Shown: positions 26,050 to 36,398, counted from the first letter of the stretch. The stretch: DNA of 64,000 nt from Microcoleus vaginatus WJT46-NPBG5 (GCA_019359355.1 JAHHHM010000006.1:1-64000); one strand, 5' to 3'. Notes: generated by a model not told the origin, from the sequence alone. Made by a program: numbers and translations.

Positions 26050-28380
26050 CTATTTGACAACCCAATCTTGGATACGCCACTGGCCATCTTTGCGAACCAA
26101 AGTATACTGAACCCCAAACTTGTCATCGCGTGAGTCTGTCTGCTTGCCACCCTCAAACGACTTAGCAGCTTCACTAACTTCAGCATCAACTTTGGCTAGA
26201 TTGGGATCGTTCTTATCCATTTGCACCGATTGAACATTGAGACTTTGTTGGTACTCGTTGTAGGCGTTCATTTCTTTGGCTTCTTTCGCCCATCGCTGCC
26301 ATTTTGATAAAGCCGGCCCAGTCAAAATTTGCTCTAACTGCTCGACTTTATGTTCTGGCCCTAAAGCCTCTGCTTTCGTGGTGAACCATTTTTGAATCAC
26401 TTGCTCGGCAAGGGAATCGGAAAGTGGGCCGGTGGTGGCGAGTGGGTTGCTATCGGGGTCGGGAATTGGCACCGGAGGCTGACGTAGCTCCAAGAAGGGT
26501 TGCTCTCCTTCGAGTGCAGGACCGGACAAACGACTCAATTGATCACCGATCCAACCCAAGGTTCTAGCACTGAGAAATCCAAGGACGAGCAGAGCGATCA
26601 GTGTGAGCAATGCCAGTCCAATCAACCGCTCTACTTTAACAGAGCGCAGAAGCTTTCCAGAGGAACGCTGCCAACCTCTCAGAGGTCGGTTGCCTCGCCG
26701 TTCTTCGGTTTCTGCTGCCGGTCGTGCTACAGTCGCCACCGGCACCCGTGCTTTTTCATCAGGCCGAAGCCGTCCCTGCCGGCGTTCCGAATTGGACTCA
26801 GTGGGGGGAAGTGTTGCAGCCGGTTCGCTCTGTAGGGGTTCGCCTGAGTTTGCCCCAGAGCCATTTAAGGCAGGTGAAGGACTGCGTTGTGCTTCACCCA
26901 GGGGAGGCGGTGGAGCCGGCTCAGCACTGCCGCTAAGGGCACTCGACACCGTTGTCGGGCCGGTTGAGGCTGAAGACAAGGTTGCCATAGTAGTCCGCGA
27001 GGCAATTGCCGCCACCGGCTCCCATTGCGTCAGCGGTTTAGTCTCCACCTTCTTAGGCGTGGGACTTAGCTGAGTTGTCACAGGAAACCATTCATTGCTG
27101 GCTTCTTCTTCCTCAGCCGGCAAAGATTCTAAATAGGCTTGAACCCGCTCATCGGCAAAATAATCTTTCAGGAATGCTTGTTGATTCGCCAAGTCTCGGA
27201 AGTGGGGAAACACTTCTTCTTGCAACCAGCGCTCTCCATACAAACAAAGACCGGGCAACAAGTCTGGAGCATTCTGAGACTGTTTGCGAATAAAATCCAG
27301 GGTTTCGTACTCTTGACTGAGTTCTAAAGCTTGAGACGCTTCTTCAGTTTGCCCCAGCAGCAGCGCACAAATCGCTTGTTCTAAATGGACATCCTGACGC
27401 TTGCCCAACCGCATCAGCATCAGCTTCGCCTGACGGATCAAAATCGGCTGCCTTTGGGCAAATCCCCGGGCGATCAGGGCGTATACTGCCAGGTAAGTCG
27501 CCACAGCAGAAGGCCGCCTTGCCTCTACTTCAAATAAACTTTGCTGTTCGGCTACGGTTAAATAAGAGCGCAATTGTTGAACAAAACGCAAGAAGTCATC
27601 GACACTCAAGCCCGACTCATCGGTGCCGTTGCCGTCTATCCCGCCTCGCTCTTGCAGCATATCTCGCAATAGATGCAAGCCTCTGCGCCGCTCAACAACA
27701 TATTCGTCGCTCAGCTCTAGCAATTCCATAATCCGGTAGGGACGGAGCTTGTAGAGGTCAGCTTGCATTTCCCCCCGTACGTTCGGAAATAAACCTTCTT
27801 TTAAAAGTAGTTCTTGGCCGGTTTCGAGGGAGACGGCTGCGTTTTCGTACTGACCCTGCTGCCATTGTTCCCGACCGAGTTCTAAGCAAGCCAGTGATAC
27901 CGTTAATATGATGTCTGGCCCAACGAGCTGGGGTTCTCCAAATCGGCCTACCTTTAAGCCAAAGCGGCCACTACTGAGGGAGGGTTGACTGAGCTTGAGA
28001 ACCAGTTCATATTCCCCGAGTTCTTGCAGGATCAGCAAGGCACCCACAAATTGCTTATCTTCAATCTCAATGCTAGGGGTATGAAGATCGGCTTGGCTGT
28101 GTGGGGAGTCTCCCCCTGCTGCCGGTGGTTCACCCAAGCCTTTAGAATCTAAATCATAGGTTTTGGCCAGAAAGCTCGCATCGTAAGCTTGACGCTGGTC
28201 TGGCTCACTGAGTATGGCATAAGCTTCGTCGATAAGTTGCTTACGAGCCAAGATCGCCACTTCAGAATACTCCCGTCGCGGTAGCTGTAGGGAGCGATCA
28301 CGATGAGCCTGTTGCAACTGTTCAGCGGTTGCCTGAATCGGTAAGCCGAGAATCCGGTAATAGTCGAGTGGGATTCGCAC
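26050..28380 (-). CDS. ftn2: Cell-division protein Ftn2/ZipN (ARC6 homologue)
   Basis: 776 residues, GTG start with a purine-rich ribosome site. The cyanobacterial form of plastid ARC6 tethers FtsZ to the membrane and recruits other divisome proteins. An N-terminal J-like domain (DYYRILGLP... ILSEPDQRQAYD; 5-70) lacks the HPD motif, reading HRD in its place (QQAHRDRSLQ). A long helical cytoplasmic region follows, then a Pro/Ser-rich linker. One membrane helix sits near 590-612 (LIGLALLTLIALLVLGFL). A periplasmic ARC6-IMS domain closes the protein (VIQKWFTTKAEALG ... DGQWRIQDWVV). Confidence 0.95.
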   Translation of the reverse strand: MRIPLDYYRILGLPIQATAEQLQQAHRDRSLQLPRREYSEVAILARKQLIDEAYAILSEPDQRQAYDASFLAKTYDLDSKGLGEPPAAGGDSPHSQADLHTPSIEIEDKQFVGALLILQELGEYELVLKLSQPSLSSGRFGLKVGRFGEPQLVGPDIILTVSLACLELGREQWQQGQYENAAVSLETGQELLLKEGLFPNVRGEMQADLYKLRPYRIMELLELSDEYVVERRRGLHLLRDMLQERGGIDGNGTDESGLSVDDFLRFVQQLRSYLTVAEQQSLFEVEARRPSAVATYLAVYALIARGFAQRQPILIRQAKLMLMRLGKRQDVHLEQAICALLLGQTEEASQALELSQEYETLDFIRKQSQNAPDLLPGLCLYGERWLQEEVFPHFRDLANQQAFLKDYFADERVQAYLESLPAEEEEASNEWFPVTTQLSPTPKKVETKPLTQWEPVAAIASRTTMATLSSASTGPTTVSSALSGSAEPAPPPPLGEAQRSPSPALNGSGANSGEPLQSEPAATLPPTESNSERRQGRLRPDEKARVPVATVARPAAETEERRGNRPLRGWQRSSGKLLRSVKVERLIGLALLTLIALLVLGFLSARTLGWIGDQLSRLSGPALEGEQPFLELRQPPVPIPDPDSNPLATTGPLSDSLAEQVIQKWFTTKAEALGPEHKVEQLEQILTGPALSKWQRWAKEAKEMNAYNEYQQSLNVQSVQMDKNDPNLAKVDAEVSEAAKSFEGGKQTDSRDDKFGVQYTLVRKDGQWRIQDWVVK

Positions 28381-28828
28381 AGTCCTCTTCCCCAGCAGTG
28401 AGCCACTAAATTGATCTATATTATCGAGGCGTTAATCATTAAAATAGCTGAGTTCCCATAATTTTTTGGAGATGGTGTCAGCGGTTTAGTCTCCAGATAA
28501 GTACAAGATGCCTTTCCCTCCAAGATAATATAAGTTTTGACAATTTAGTAGATTGGCGGGGTCAATTCGCTTATCCGTAGTCTAAACTACAACTTGCCTC
28601 TGAAAAATCGCCAGAGTTTGATTGTTGGCCCATGACGTGACCCATAACTCACCGCAACGGCGGCTAGCGCACAGAAGGCGGGAATTTTTAAGCGGTTACC
28701 AGGTAAGCAGAGGGATGGATAGGGAAATTTGTCTCAATTCCGTGTGTTCAAATTCAGCTTGAGTGCTGGAATTAAGGCTATTTTGACAAAACCAGTTTTG
28801 AGTATAGTTGCCAGGGGACAAACAATCA
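28381..28828. other. Divergent intergenic region ftn2/pdhA
   Basis: About 450 bases, expected to carry promoters for both genes. TTGACA near 28781 followed by TATAGT 14 bases later is a weak candidate for pdhA (spacing short). A 19-base stretch at 28477-28495 (GTCAGCGGTTTAGTCTCCA) also occurs inside ftn2 at 27029-27047. No gene is seen. Confidence 0.5.
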
Positions 28829-29863
28829 ATGATTCAGGAACGGACTTTACCGGCATTTGATACAAGTTCAGTACAAATCACCAAAGAAGAAGGTTTGGTG
28901 CTGTACGAAGACATGATTCTGGGGCGTTTTTTTGAAGATAAATGCGCCGAAATGTATTACCGGGGCAAAATGTTTGGGTTTGTCCACCTCTACAATGGCC
29001 AAGAGGCTGTTTCTAGCGGCATCATCAAGGCAATGCGCCGTGATGAAGATTATGTCAGCAGCACCTATCGTGATCATGTCCACGCCCTAAGTGCTGGGGT
29101 GCCGGCAGCAGAGGTGATGGCGGAGTTGTTTGGCAAGGCGACGGGTTGCAGCAAGGGACGGGGTGGTTCCATGCATATGTTCTCTGCCGAACACCGGCTG
29201 CTGGGAGGCTACGCGTTTGTGGCGGAGGGAATCCCTGTCGCGACTGGCGTAGCGTTGCAAACCAAGTACCGACGTGAGGCGATGGGTGATGCCAATGCCG
29301 ATCAGGTAACGGCTTGCTTCTTTGGGGATGGTGCCTGCAATAACGGTCAATTTTTCGAGTGCCTAAATATGGCGGCACTGTGGAAACTGCCGATTTTATT
29401 TGTGGTGGAAAATAATAAGTGGGCGATTGGGATGTCTCACGAACGGGCAACTTCTGAACCAGAGATTTACAAGAAAGGTGCTGCGTTTGGGATGCCGGGG
29501 ATTGAGGTAGACGGCATGGATGTGCTGGCAGTCTATTCAACGGCTAAAGAGGCGGTAGCCCGTGCCCGTGCCGGTGAGGGTCCAACTTTGATTGAGGCGC
29601 TGACTTATCGTTTCCGGGGTCACTCTCTCGCCGATCCGGATGAATTGCGCTCGAAGGAAGAAAAAGAATTTTGGTTTCCCCGCGATCCGATCAAACGGTT
29701 AGCGGCTTACCTAACTGAGCAAAATCTGGCAACCCAGGACGAACTCAAGGCAATTGAGAAGAAAATTCAAGGGGTTGTGGATGAATCGGTGAAGTTTGCA
29801 GAGGAAAGTCCGGAACCTGATCCGAGCGAGCTTTACCGCTTTATTTTTGCTGAGGATGAGTAA
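28829..29863 (+). CDS. pdhA: Pyruvate dehydrogenase E1 component, alpha subunit
   Basis: 344 residues from the ATG at 28829, with AGGGGA about 10 bases upstream. A TTG seven codons earlier overlaps that ribosome site and is unlikely. E1-alpha/beta decarboxylates pyruvate with thiamine diphosphate, feeding the acetyl-CoA-forming complex. Visible motifs are the ThDP motif [15 protein letters not shown] ending in [15 protein letters not shown], and the phosphorylation-loop region [15 protein letters not shown]. The beta subunit is not adjacent; cyanobacteria usually keep pdhA and pdhB apart. A strong terminator follows. Confidence 0.95.
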   Translation: MIQERTLPAFDTSSVQITKEEGLVLYEDMILGRFFEDKCAEMYYRGKMFGFVHLYNGQEAVSSGIIKAMRRDEDYVSSTYRDHVHALSAGVPAAEVMAELFGKATGCSKGRGGSMHMFSAEHRLLGGYAFVAEGIPVATGVALQTKYRREAMGDANADQVTACFFGDGACNNGQFFECLNMAALWKLPILFVVENNKWAIGMSHERATSEPEIYKKGAAFGMPGIEVDGMDVLAVYSTAKEAVARARAGEGPTLIEALTYRFRGHSLADPDELRSKEEKEFWFPRDPIKRLAAYLTEQNLATQDELKAIEKKIQGVVDESVKFAEESPEPDPSELYRFIFAEDE

Positions 29864-29926
29864 GTAATTCAGCAGAGGTAAACCAAAGTAAATCGCTTTG
29901 CCGGCTCACCCATACAGTTTGTTGAA

Positions 29927-29962
29927 AAAAATAGAGGCAATTCGTAAATTGCCTCTATTTTT
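29927..29962. terminator. Strong bidirectional terminator behind pdhA
   Basis: A perfect 16-bp stem AAAAATAGAGGCAATT / AATTGCCTCTATTTTT with a CGTA loop. A-tract and T-tract flank it symmetrically, so it can end pdhA transcription and that of the convergent protease gene at 30049. Confidence 0.9.
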
Positions 29963-30048
29963 CTGTTAATTTATCAACAAAATCACTGACTTCTAACTCT
30001 CTTCTTCCGCCTCTAACCAACAGCCATCAATTGGCATGAAAGAGTTAA

Positions 30049-31686
30049 TTAATTCTCTGCTTGAGTGCGTGGGGTTGGTTCTTCCTTTTTCTCACCATCT
30101 GGATTTCTTCCTTTTAAGAGTTTTTCTACCCGCGCCTTTACTTGAGCGTGTCGCGTCACTCCCTCGTAGGCATATCGGTTATAGCCATTGCGCTGAATAA
30201 GAGTTGCTAGATAATTAATCCGCTCTTTTGTACCGGGGTGCGTGGACAAGAAACTTAGGAAATCGCTGTCGTCTCCCTTTTCTTCTTTGAGCGTAACCAT
30301 CAAATTGTATAAGCCATCAGACGCGTAGCCGGCTGCAACTAAAAGTCTAGTTCCGAGAATATCAGCCTGACGCTCTTGATCGCGGCTGTAGTCGAGCATA
30401 AGCAGATCCGTCAGTGGGCCGCCTAAGGGGATAAACTGGGTGACGTTGGCGAGTAAGGTTCCCTCTGTGACGCGTTGAAATCCATGAGAGAGGATGGTAT
30501 GGGCTAATTCATGAGTCAGCAAGCCGGCTAATTCTGCTTCAGAGTTGGTGTTTAAAATGACGCCGGCATTAACAAAAACCTTACCGCCTGGTAGAGCAAA
30601 AGCATTCAGGTCTTTGTCTTTAACAACATAAAATTCATAGTTAAAATCCCGACCGCTTAAATTAGCCAGTTTTTGGCCCAGGTCATTAATATAACTAACA
30701 ACAACTTCGTCTTCAACTAACTCTAAATCGCGTTTCGCTGAGCCGGCAATTCGCTCTCCTAAAGCTGATTCACCTTCCATGAGTAAAGCAGTTGTCTGAA
30801 CAGCAGAAAAAGCGCTAAGCGGGTTGCCGGTGACTGCGAAGCTAATTGCGCCCAGCAATCCATTCGCGATTGCATTGCCGGTTAATTTCTCTCGCAAATC
30901 TGAGCGAAAGCGTTTCAAGTTTGTTTCTGCAAGTTCGGTAAACTCAGATACTTGCGGATGATCAGGGTTAAGTAGGGCAAACTGACGCGCTGCAACGGAT
31001 GCTTCTAACCACTTTCCGCTATCTGCAAGGGCGCTAATTCTGCCTTTGAGCAGATCGGGATGATCGGGATAGAGTGTATTTGCTCGTTCTAAAACTGCGA
31101 GGGATTCTTTTGCATCGCCGTACTCTTTGAGGGCTTGAGCGTAAAGTAAATGTCCTGGGATGAATTCGGGAGATTGCTCAACTAAAAGCTTCAGGGGAAC
31201 TAAAATTCGGGTTGCTAGCTTCTGCTGGATGCCGGTTTGGGCTTCGCGCCAATAAACTCTGCCGGCGGGTGAGAGTAACTCTGGATCAGTAATTGCTTCG
31301 GGGCGTTTTTCACTGCCGAGTTCCTGCAATTCTTCAGGCAAAGGACGTTTTGCTGTCCGGTAGAGGTTTTCTGCTGCTGGGATATCTCCTGCGAGGTAAA
31401 GCCTGTCGGCTTCTGCAAGAATTTGCAACCGGCTGCTTTTTTCGTCAGATTCTGCTGTGTCTGCCGGTTCTGGAGTGCCGGCTGCTTCGGGTGTTTCTTG
31501 AGTTTCTGGAGTGCCGACTGGTTCGGGTGCTTCCTGTATTTGAGCGATTTTCTTGGGAATGCCTGTCGTTGCCGGTTCAGGGACGCTATAAGCTTGATTT
31601 TCGGTGACTGAAGGTTGTGCCACAGCCGCAGATGGCAACAAGACAAGGCTAAGGGAAATTAGCAGAGAATTCCAGACTGGTTTCAT
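30049..31686 (-). CDS. Periplasmic M48 metalloprotease with TPR-like region (BepA-like)
   Basis: 545 residues from the ATG at 31684-31686, where a typical signal peptide begins (SLLISLSLVLLPSAAVAQ). An upstream TTG would put 31 residues before it. A Glu/Pro/Thr-rich linker follows (degenerate ETQETPEAAGTPEPADTAE), then a TPR-like helical region (about 95-250). The M48 domain has HELAHTILSHG and RDQERQADILG as zinc motifs. BepA-type proteases assemble or degrade outer-membrane proteins; the domain order is reversed here, with TPRs before the protease. Confidence 0.9.
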   Translation of the reverse strand: MKPVWNSLLISLSLVLLPSAAVAQPSVTENQAYSVPEPATTGIPKKIAQIQEAPEPVGTPETQETPEAAGTPEPADTAESDEKSSRLQILAEADRLYLAGDIPAAENLYRTAKRPLPEELQELGSEKRPEAITDPELLSPAGRVYWREAQTGIQQKLATRILVPLKLLVEQSPEFIPGHLLYAQALKEYGDAKESLAVLERANTLYPDHPDLLKGRISALADSGKWLEASVAARQFALLNPDHPQVSEFTELAETNLKRFRSDLREKLTGNAIANGLLGAISFAVTGNPLSAFSAVQTTALLMEGESALGERIAGSAKRDLELVEDEVVVSYINDLGQKLANLSGRDFNYEFYVVKDKDLNAFALPGGKVFVNAGVILNTNSEAELAGLLTHELAHTILSHGFQRVTEGTLLANVTQFIPLGGPLTDLLMLDYSRDQERQADILGTRLLVAAGYASDGLYNLMVTLKEEKGDDSDFLSFLSTHPGTKERINYLATLIQRNGYNRYAYEGVTRHAQVKARVEKLLKGRNPDGEKKEEPTPRTQAEN

Positions 31687-31985
31687 AACAGCGACCCGAT
31701 CTGTGTTTCTAACTAATCTACTCAAATTTTCTAACTTGTGTGTCTGTGCCGGCTTTGAATTCAGGTAGCGCCTGAGCATGATGATTCGCGCTAAGTTAGC
31801 TGAATTGCACTAGAGGTAGCAACTGGCAACTTCTCCCACTTTTTTTCAAGAAAAATTTTTATGCCGGCATCCCCTCTCGTTCCGGACAATCCTAAAGTGA
31901 AACCTTCATAATAGAACTGGTGCCCGCCCCTCACTCATCGGGTGCGGCAGCCTCAAAACATCTTAAAACTCAAAGGATAAATATC

Positions 31986-32141
31986 ATGAAACTCATTGGT
32001 TGCCTACTCACCAGTATTCGCAAATGCTTAGGCTTGCTATTCATCTTATGGGGAAGCATTCCCACGTTACTGATCCCTGGAATTGGGCTATTTCTCGGTC
32101 TGCCCTTCCTACTCATCGGTGGCATCTTGCTCGCTTGTTGA
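31986..32141 (+). CDS. Small membrane protein, 51 residues
   Basis: ATG at 31986 with AAGGAT upstream. The protein is almost entirely hydrophobic (LGLLFILWGSIPTLLIPGIG and following), enough for one or two membrane segments with two Pro/Gly breaks. It may be a proteolipid-like peptide. A longer reading from 31920 has no support. A hairpin with a 10-bp stem (GAGCCTAACC/GGTTAGGCTC, 32196-32221) follows the gene. Confidence 0.6.
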   Translation: MKLIGCLLTSIRKCLGLLFILWGSIPTLLIPGIGLFLGLPFLLIGGILLAC

Positions 32142-32632
32142 AACGAAAGGATTGCGGCAAGTGCTGAGCTAACTGTAATCCCCTAAAAACGATTTGAGCC
32201 TAACCAAGGGCGGTTAGGCTCGAAAGAAAATCAGAGACAGATTGTTCAAAAATTAAACCAAAGAAGACGGAACGTTACGAGTGAAAACAGTCAATTACTA
32301 GGGTGGACAACTTTCGTAGGGATTCCAGACAGGGGACATCGGGTCTAGCCCCATCAACAACGAATTTTTTTCTCACTCCTTTATTGCTCGATACTAACGT
32401 TTAACACTCTTGTTGATGTCCACTATTAAATTAACATAGGCTTGGCTCTTAGTAGTAATGATTTTACCAAACTTTACATTTTTGCTAATTTTTAATGGAG
32501 TGCTGTATGGGGGTGCTGAGTCCTGAGTGGGAGAGTTGAGGGATGAGTGGCAGAGTTCTGAGTGGGTAAGGGGGTGAGTTGAGGGATGAGGCATTTCTCT
32601 CTCTTCCCTGGCCCCTCGTCCCTCCCTAGTCC
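32142..32632. other. 490-base intergenic region with tandem repeat
   Basis: Contains the hairpin at 32196-32221 and, at about 32505-32600, a GA/GT-rich degenerate repeat (gagtgggagagttgagggatgagtgg) typical of cyanobacterial short tandem repeats. No gene is seen. Confidence 0.6.
32505..32600. repeat. Degenerate GAGT/GGATGAG tandem repeat
   Basis: Repeated units of the type gagtgg, gagttgagggatgag on the plus strand. Low complexity, between genes. Confidence 0.65.
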
Positions 32633-32905
32633 CTAGTCCTCAGATTCCTCCGGATCTGAAGTTGGGGCGGTGGGAAAATTCAGCACCGGCAACCGATCTC
32701 CTCGAAACACCTCCTCACTCGCTTGACCAAGTTCGCGCATCAATGAAGAGATCGCTTTGCCTCCCCACAAGCCAAGTAGAACCGGCACTGTTCCCAAGCT
32801 CAACAGCACATCCACGGGAGCATTTGCTGCATCTGGAGAGGTTGGCCGATTGTTAGAGGTGTCAAATTGATGAGTTTCTGATAGGGTTTGGCTAGATAAT
32901 GACAT
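32633..32905 (-). CDS. Small single-helix membrane protein, unknown
   Basis: 90 residues from the ATG at 32903-32905, with GGAGG five bases before it, which decides the start against a TTG four codons upstream. It has a polar N-terminus, one hydrophobic helix (VLLSLGTVPVLLGLWGGKAI, about 34-55) and an acidic C-terminus (DPEESED). It lies head-to-head with the DUF1574 gene and may share its control region. No known family recognised. Confidence 0.65.
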   Translation of the reverse strand: MSLSSQTLSETHQFDTSNNRPTSPDAANAPVDVLLSLGTVPVLLGLWGGKAISSLMRELGQASEEVFRGDRLPVLNFPTAPTSDPEESED

Positions 32906-33023
32906 CGGTGCCTCCAAAAACGTGATGGTGGGAACAACATAAAGGCAGCTGCGCCTTTATCATCAACTATGCCAAAACGTAGGGCGGGTGTGCTATTTCT
33001 AGGGAGCGAGATGACTAGCAACT

Positions 33024-36000
33024 ATGACGACGCTGATGTTGAATGTGGATGAGCGAGTCGGGGTGGGCAGCGGGCCAACCCTAGCCGAGTGGGCATCGAG
33101 CGCACTGGGACTTCCAGATGTGCGGGTGCAAGTACGGCTGCGCGGGAATAATTTGTACCTTCTGTGTGAGGGATCTCCGTGTCCGGATGTGGCAATTGCA
33201 GTGACTCGGTTCGCCCAGGCACTCGCCCATAACTCTCTAGAAACCCTCAGCCCTCCGGAGCAACCCCGGATCTATCAAGTATTTTTATCGGGTCGGGAAG
33301 TTGGCCATAACCGGCCTGATTGGACGGTGCGACTCGATCCGACTCAGCTGGATCGGCATTTAGAGCCGGCGAGTCCATCTAAAGTGCCGCAGCCTGAACC
33401 TCCAACTTTGACGCCGGCGCAACCAACTTTTAGCACCGTGCCGGTTGCGGTTCCACCGGCAGCAGAAAAGCGGGGGATCGTGGCAGAAGTGCAACCCCTC
33501 AGCGTCTCGACCCCTCAGCGCCTCATACACGCCCCTTCCAGCCCTGAAAGTCTGGCTAACCAGCATTTGGCCCGATCTGGGAACCCGGATGCCATCGCCC
33601 GCTATCTCAGCGAAACCCTAAGCGCTTTAGGGGTTGGGGTGAAGGTTTCCGTGAGAGATATTCAAGATGCCGGCGCGGAGGAAGCAAGTGAAGGGCACAA
33701 CAGAGGCAATGCCACCGCCCAAAATACCAAGCGTCTTTGGGTGTGTTGCGAATCTGCCTACAGTCCCGATCCCTCATTGCTTGCCGAACCGATCGCCCAG
33801 CGATTGCGGAATTTATTAGAAAAGCGTGAAGGGGTTTCTCTCCAGGGATTTCGAGATGCGGTGATCGTCGGTCAGGTTAGCGGTGAAGCTAGACCGGAGT
33901 GGATGCTGCGCGTGGATATGACGCCGCCGGAGGAGATGCTGAAGGCGTGGGCGTGTTGGGGTGACGTGCAAGCCATTGCCCTGCTGATTGACCGCGCTTT
34001 AGCGAATCAGGGAATTGCGGTTCGGGCGGTACTCAAAGAGGCAACGCTGCATCTGTTTTGCAGCCGGCAGCCTTCACAGGCCGGCAGCCTTCCAAACGCT
34101 GGGGAAAGTGCCGCCGAGGCGAATAAGCCGGCACCTGATAAATGGCAGTGTGTGGCTGCAATTAAGCCGGTGTTAGAAAGCATTGCCCCTCAAGGAATTC
34201 AGGCCGCAACGATCTATGGCGTAGACAGTTCCCTGTCTTTAAACCCCCAGTGTGCCGTTTCACCCAAAACTCAGGGTTTGGGGCTGGGTGCGGAAGAGAC
34301 TCCCGTTTGGATTGATTGGGTGAATTTAGCTGCCACGCAACATCCCGCTTTAGCGGAGTCAGCTTTAGATTTAGCGAAGCGAGGAGATCGCGGGGCGCTG
34401 ACGTTTGTCCTTGATCGGCTGATTCATCCCAATTTGAATGCCAAGCTGGCTACCGGCGGTATTCATCTATCAATTTTACAGAAAGACGACTTACTGCACG
34501 TGATCAGCGATGCCCCGGTGTGCCCCCCACAAAGTCGGGTTGGCCCTCCGATCGCGAAGTTATTGCGTCAGCTGCAAATTCCGGAAATTTCCGGGGTGCG
34601 AGTGTATGGACGACGTGCCGGCCAGAAAAAGCCTTTGTGGCGCTACGGTGCTGATTTTGTGGGGCGTTATGGCGCAGCACCAGAAGCGGCACCAGAGTTT
34701 GCGGCTTCGGTTGCGGAAGGGGCAGAACTGCTGCCGCAACCGGGCGATTTAGTTTTGCGCCCATCTATCAAACCGAGCGAAGAAAAGGCCGGTTTGGCTG
34801 GGATGGGCCAAGGCATCGGTCACGTTCTGCAACAGTTGTTGATTCGATCGCAACTGTTCAGCCCCAGCAATCAGTTCGCAAATCAAGCAACGCCTCACGG
34901 GGTTTGGGTGGCCCTTGTTTGGGGCACACTGGGATTGCTGCTGGCGCTACAGGCAGATTGGGTGATGGGTCAGTTGGTACGGGATACCAAGTTGTCTCCG
35001 GTTCGCGAAGCCCAGTTGAACCAAGTATTTCAAGAGGCGCTTTCTAAAAAGCCGGTTGCGGATGAAGATGGCAAAGTCCCCACAAGAGTATCCCTGGATT
35101 TGCCCCAAGTTTCGCTGCCGAAATCAAGAAAAGATGATTCGTCCGTTTTTAATGTGTCTGGCTTTACTCAGCAGGGAAGCGAGCAGCTCACGATTGCCGG
35201 CAAGTGTCAGGTAGATGCCGGCGGCCTAGACCCAGAGCGCTGTATTCTGGAATCTTTGTCTTACCCCAGCTTTAATAGTCGGCAGCTTGATGAACATCTG
35301 CTGCGCTACCAGCAGTATTTGGCTGATTCGGGAACCCCAGATATTTTGATTGTGGGCAGTTCACGGGCGCTGCGGGGTATCGATCCGGTAGCTCTGCAAA
35401 AAACCTTGACTGCACAAGGTTCTCCTAATGTCAAGATATTTAACTTTGGAATCAACGGTGCCACCGCGCAAACGGTCGATGTGCTGATTCGCCAGATTTT
35501 GCGCCCAGACCAGCTGCCCAAAATGATTTTGTGGGCGGATGGGGCGCGGGCGTTTAATAGCGGTCGGGTGGATGTAACTTACAACGCGATTGTGGCTTCA
35601 GAAGGGTATAGGCAGCTGGTTGCCGGCAAACACCCGATCTCCAATGCCGCTGGGGAAACTGGCTCTAGCGCATCCAATTCTGCTGCGCCGGCTTTGGACG
35701 CCGCCTCTCAAGCTTATGATCAGTTCTGGACATCGAGTTACGACGAGATGAGTGAGTGGTTCAGCCAAAAGCTGGCTGGCATCTCTGCGACTTATCCCCA
35801 ACGTGATCGCCTGAAAAGGGTCTTGCAGCAGCAGCTCGCAACGAAGCTAAAGCTGCAAGGCGTAACGCGTCAGCCCCTGGTTGCCTCTACTAAAGGTGCT
35901 GAATCCCCTGAGACTGCCGGTGCGGATGAGATGCAGTCTGCCGGTACGATTGATGCCAACGGCTTCATGCACCTGCCGGTGCGCTTCAACCCAGCAATTT

Positions 36001-36398
36001 ACTATCTCAAACATCCCAAGGTTCCCGGCAATTATGACGCTGATTACGAATCTTTCCAGCTCGCAGGCCGGCAAACTTCTGCCCTGAAAAACCTGGTGCA
36101 ATTTACACAGTCACGCGATATTACCTTAGCCTTCGTCAACCTGCCTTTGACTGAGGATTATTTAGACCCTATTCGTAACGCTTACGAACAGGAATTTCAA
36201 CAGCAAATGTTGCGTCTGTCTATGGAAGAAAAATTTATCTTCCGAGATTTATCTGGACTGTGGCCGACTCAAAATGAACACTTTTCAGATCCGAGCCACC
36301 TAAACCGTTTTGGTGCCCACGAAGTGTCACAACGCGTGGCTAAAGATCCCATGATTCCCTGGCCGATGCCCAATGAAGAATTGAGAATTCAGAATTAA
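33024..36398 (+). CDS. DUF1574 SGNH-like protein with four N-terminal module repeats
   Basis: 1124 residues. The first half holds four diverged copies of one module (about 15-112, 185-300, 312-435, 453-548). Each has a helix like DAIARYLSETL or GALTFVLDRLI, a beta strand like NNLYLLCE or DLLHVISD, then an I-YGRxxGQ/KPxW ending. One membrane helix lies near 628-648 (VWVALVWGTLGLLLALQADW). The extracytoplasmic part has SGNH-type motifs: nucleophile region IVGSSRALRG (S779) and DPSHLN (D1089, H1092), resembling the DltD/AlgJ/AlgX acyl-transfer partners of MBOAT proteins. The MBOAT gene follows 51 bases later, so the two probably O-acetylate an exported polysaccharide. Confidence 0.8.
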   Translation: MTTLMLNVDERVGVGSGPTLAEWASSALGLPDVRVQVRLRGNNLYLLCEGSPCPDVAIAVTRFAQALAHNSLETLSPPEQPRIYQVFLSGREVGHNRPDWTVRLDPTQLDRHLEPASPSKVPQPEPPTLTPAQPTFSTVPVAVPPAAEKRGIVAEVQPLSVSTPQRLIHAPSSPESLANQHLARSGNPDAIARYLSETLSALGVGVKVSVRDIQDAGAEEASEGHNRGNATAQNTKRLWVCCESAYSPDPSLLAEPIAQRLRNLLEKREGVSLQGFRDAVIVGQVSGEARPEWMLRVDMTPPEEMLKAWACWGDVQAIALLIDRALANQGIAVRAVLKEATLHLFCSRQPSQAGSLPNAGESAAEANKPAPDKWQCVAAIKPVLESIAPQGIQAATIYGVDSSLSLNPQCAVSPKTQGLGLGAEETPVWIDWVNLAATQHPALAESALDLAKRGDRGALTFVLDRLIHPNLNAKLATGGIHLSILQKDDLLHVISDAPVCPPQSRVGPPIAKLLRQLQIPEISGVRVYGRRAGQKKPLWRYGADFVGRYGAAPEAAPEFAASVAEGAELLPQPGDLVLRPSIKPSEEKAGLAGMGQGIGHVLQQLLIRSQLFSPSNQFANQATPHGVWVALVWGTLGLLLALQADWVMGQLVRDTKLSPVREAQLNQVFQEALSKKPVADEDGKVPTRVSLDLPQVSLPKSRKDDSSVFNVSGFTQQGSEQLTIAGKCQVDAGGLDPERCILESLSYPSFNSRQLDEHLLRYQQYLADSGTPDILIVGSSRALRGIDPVALQKTLTAQGSPNVKIFNFGINGATAQTVDVLIRQILRPDQLPKMILWADGARAFNSGRVDVTYNAIVASEGYRQLVAGKHPISNAAGETGSSASNSAAPALDAASQAYDQFWTSSYDEMSEWFSQKLAGISATYPQRDRLKRVLQQQLATKLKLQGVTRQPLVASTKGAESPETAGADEMQSAGTIDANGFMHLPVRFNPAIYYLKHPKVPGNYDADYESFQLAGRQTSALKNLVQFTQSRDITLAFVNLPLTEDYLDPIRNAYEQEFQQQMLRLSMEEKFIFRDLSGLWPTQNEHFSDPSHLNRFGAHEVSQRVAKDPMIPWPMPNEELRIQN

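Noticed and set aside
28781-28805. TTGACA...TATAGT as the pdhA promoter
   Set aside because: The spacer is only 14 bases, so it is mentioned under the intergenic region but not called.
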